From an uncultured Lachnospiraceae bacterium (lineage in GTDB: Bacteria; Bacillota; Clostridia; Lachnospirales; Lachnospiraceae), in the NCBI GenBank assembly GCA_910578555.1, contig CAJTPS010000020.1, positions 1 to 64,000 on the forward strand: a stretch of 64,000 bases of DNA, given 5' to 3'. Shown piece after piece: positions 62,858 through 64,000 of the stretch. Under the pieces are notes generated by a model, which had not been told where the DNA came from, made no database searches, and saw only the letters and a program-made list of their open reading frames with translations. How positions within the stretch are numbered: position 1 is the stretch's first letter; every line of letters begins with the position of its first letter. The position numbers and the translations under genes are program-made.

Positions 62858-64000
62858 GATAGGAATGATGATAGGCGACCGCTACGAGATTCTGGAAAAG
62901 ATCGGCACCGGCGGTATGTCAGATGTATATAAAGCAAAAGATCATAAGCTCAACCGGTTCGTTGCGGTCAAGGTGCTGAAGCAGGAATTCGGGGAGAACG
63001 CTAATTTTGTATCCAAGTTCAGGATCGAGGCACAGGCGGCAGCAGGGCTCATGCATCCGAATATCGTCAATGTGTATGATGTCGGGGAAGAAGGCGGCAT
63101 CCACTATATCGTTATGGAACTGGTGGATGGAATAACGCTGAAGAAATATATCGAGAAGAAGGCGAGACTGTCCGTCAAAGAGGCGATCAGTATTGCGATC
63201 CAGGTGTCCATGGGGATCGAGGCGGCGCATAATAATCATATTATTCACCGCGATATCAAGCCGCAGAATATCATTATATCTAAAGAGGGCAAGGTGAAAG
63301 TGACGGATTTCGGTATTGCAAAGGCGGCGACCAGTAATACGATCACGTCAAACGTCATGGGTTCTGTGCATTATACTTCGCCGGAACAGGCAAGAGGCGG
63401 GTACAGCGATGAAAAGAGCGATATTTATTCTTTAGGAATCACTATGTTCGAGATGCTCACGGGCAGGGTTCCTTTCAATGGAGAGACTACGGTTGCGATC
63501 GCGATCAAGCATATACAGGAAGAAATGCCGTCTCCTAGAGAGTATGTGCCGGAGATCCCGATCAGCGTGGAGCAGATCGTGTGTAAATGCTGTCAGAAGA
63601 GCCCGGACAGAAGATATCAGTCCATGGCGGAACTGATCACAGACTTGAAGCAGTCGCTGATCAATCCCGATGAGGATTTCGTTAAGGTGATCGATCCTGA
63701 TGAGGAAGCGTCCACCAGGATGATAACGGACAGGGATATGGCACAGATTAAAAGACAGTCTGACAGAAGAGATTCCATGGACGAGGCGATGCGGCTGAAG
63801 AAGGACAGCGAGCGCTTCTATGAGGAGGATGAGGAAGAGGAGGATGACGACGAGGACTGGGACGATGAGGATTATGATCCCAAGATGGAGAAAATCACCA
63901 CGATCCTTGCGGTGGTGGCGGCGATTCTGATCGGCTGTATCGCGATCTTCCTTGTCGGAAAATCCGTGGGCGTATTTCATATCGGCACTTCCGGGGATGA
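62850..64000 (+). CDS. prkC: PASTA-type serine/threonine protein kinase, 5' part
   Basis: The first 383 residues are in the window; the frame runs off the edge. The kinase domain (about 10-270) has GTGGMSDVY (ATP loop), VAVKVLK, HRDIKPQN (catalytic loop), DFGIAK (metal) and GSVHYTSPEQ. A linker with a very acidic stretch (about 315-345) and a membrane segment (about 350-372) follow. PASTA domains that bind muropeptides are expected beyond the window. The start at 62850 overlaps the prpC end. The kinase controls cell-wall growth and division in Firmicutes. Confidence 0.95.
   Translation, partial: MIKIGMMIGDRYEILEKIGTGGMSDVYKAKDHKLNRFVAVKVLKQEFGENANFVSKFRIEAQAAAGLMHPNIVNVYDVGEEGGIHYIVMELVDGITLKKYIEKKARLSVKEAISIAIQVSMGIEAAHNNHIIHRDIKPQNIIISKEGKVKVTDFGIAKAATSNTITSNVMGSVHYTSPEQARGGYSDEKSDIYSLGITMFEMLTGRVPFNGETTVAIAIKHIQEEMPSPREYVPEIPISVEQIVCKCCQKSPDRRYQSMAELITDLKQSLINPDEDFVKVIDPDEEASTRMITDRDMAQIKRQSDRRDSMDEAMRLKKDSERFYEEDEEEEDDDEDWDDEDYDPKMEKITTILAVVAAILIGCIAIFLVGKSVGVFHIGTSGD

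Noticed and set aside
1..64000. CRISPR arrays, prophage genes, rRNA or tRNA genes
   Set aside because: No regularly spaced direct repeats, no phage structural genes and no conserved RNA gene sequences were found in any gap.

Overview
The window is a chromosomal segment of an anaerobic Firmicute of class Clostridia, most likely family Lachnospiraceae. The evidence is the SCIFF ranthipeptide with its radical SAM maturase beside a fused SecDF, the clostridial TIGR04086-type membrane protein, HemZ, a MecA-like adaptor, a PrkC/PrpC pair behind rsmB-rlmN, and a murE with the meso-diaminopimelate motif. Spacing is tight, ribosome binding sites are of the AGGAGG type, and no tRNA, rRNA, CRISPR array, prophage or intact insertion sequence is visible.

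Layout. 0-9 kb: a chemotaxis receptor, a MecA-like adaptor, a DEAD-box RNA helicase with an RGG-type tail, a YgjP-type metallopeptidase (minus strand), a membrane-anchored TPR protein and gpmI. 9-17.8 kb: a GntR-controlled double ABC transporter locus laid out like Bacillus ytrABCDEF, with an extra exported CARDB-like protein between the second ATPase and its FtsX-type permease, then a lipoprotein. 18-24.6 kb: a frameshifted XRE-methyltransferase gene, eno, a two-gene DUF5058-type membrane system followed by an M20 peptidase, and a stretch of gene remnants (a collapsed hipBA locus carrying a 39-bp inverted copy of the end of the neighbouring merR gene). 24.6-34.6 kb: a divergent MerR/MATE efflux pair, a membrane glycerophosphodiesterase, hemZ, a lipoprotein, a secreted GH16 beta-glucanase (minus strand) and an Asp/Glu racemase-like protein. 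34.6-46 kb: a NifX/NifB-type protein, hisS-aspS, a small conserved protein, a DMT transporter, an acyltransferase, an SseB-like protein, a large hybrid histidine kinase, a HAD phosphatase and a CNNM/CorC-type protein (minus strand). 46-53 kb: TIGR04086 protein, SCIFF precursor, SCIFF maturase, SecDF and RecJ. 53-64 kb: murE, priA, def, fmt, a YugP-type Zn-peptidase, rsmB, rlmN, prpC and the 5' part of prkC, which runs off the window.

Between the genes there are several small palindromic elements that the genes do not explain. One hairpin element occurs twice, each time immediately upstream of a metallopeptidase gene, and its end supplies the Shine-Dalgarno sequence six bases before the start codon. 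A terminator-like repeat occurs twice downstream of eno and of the M20 peptidase gene. Two further elements look like MITEs, one with 17-bp inverted ends and an 8-bp flanking direct repeat. A well-formed MerR-type promoter with paired operators and a YtrA-type operator are readable directly. No wholly new multi-gene system is obvious; the best candidates for undescribed biology are the SD-donating hairpin element, the extra CARDB-like subunit in the ytr-like locus, and the DUF5058 membrane pair linked to a peptidase.
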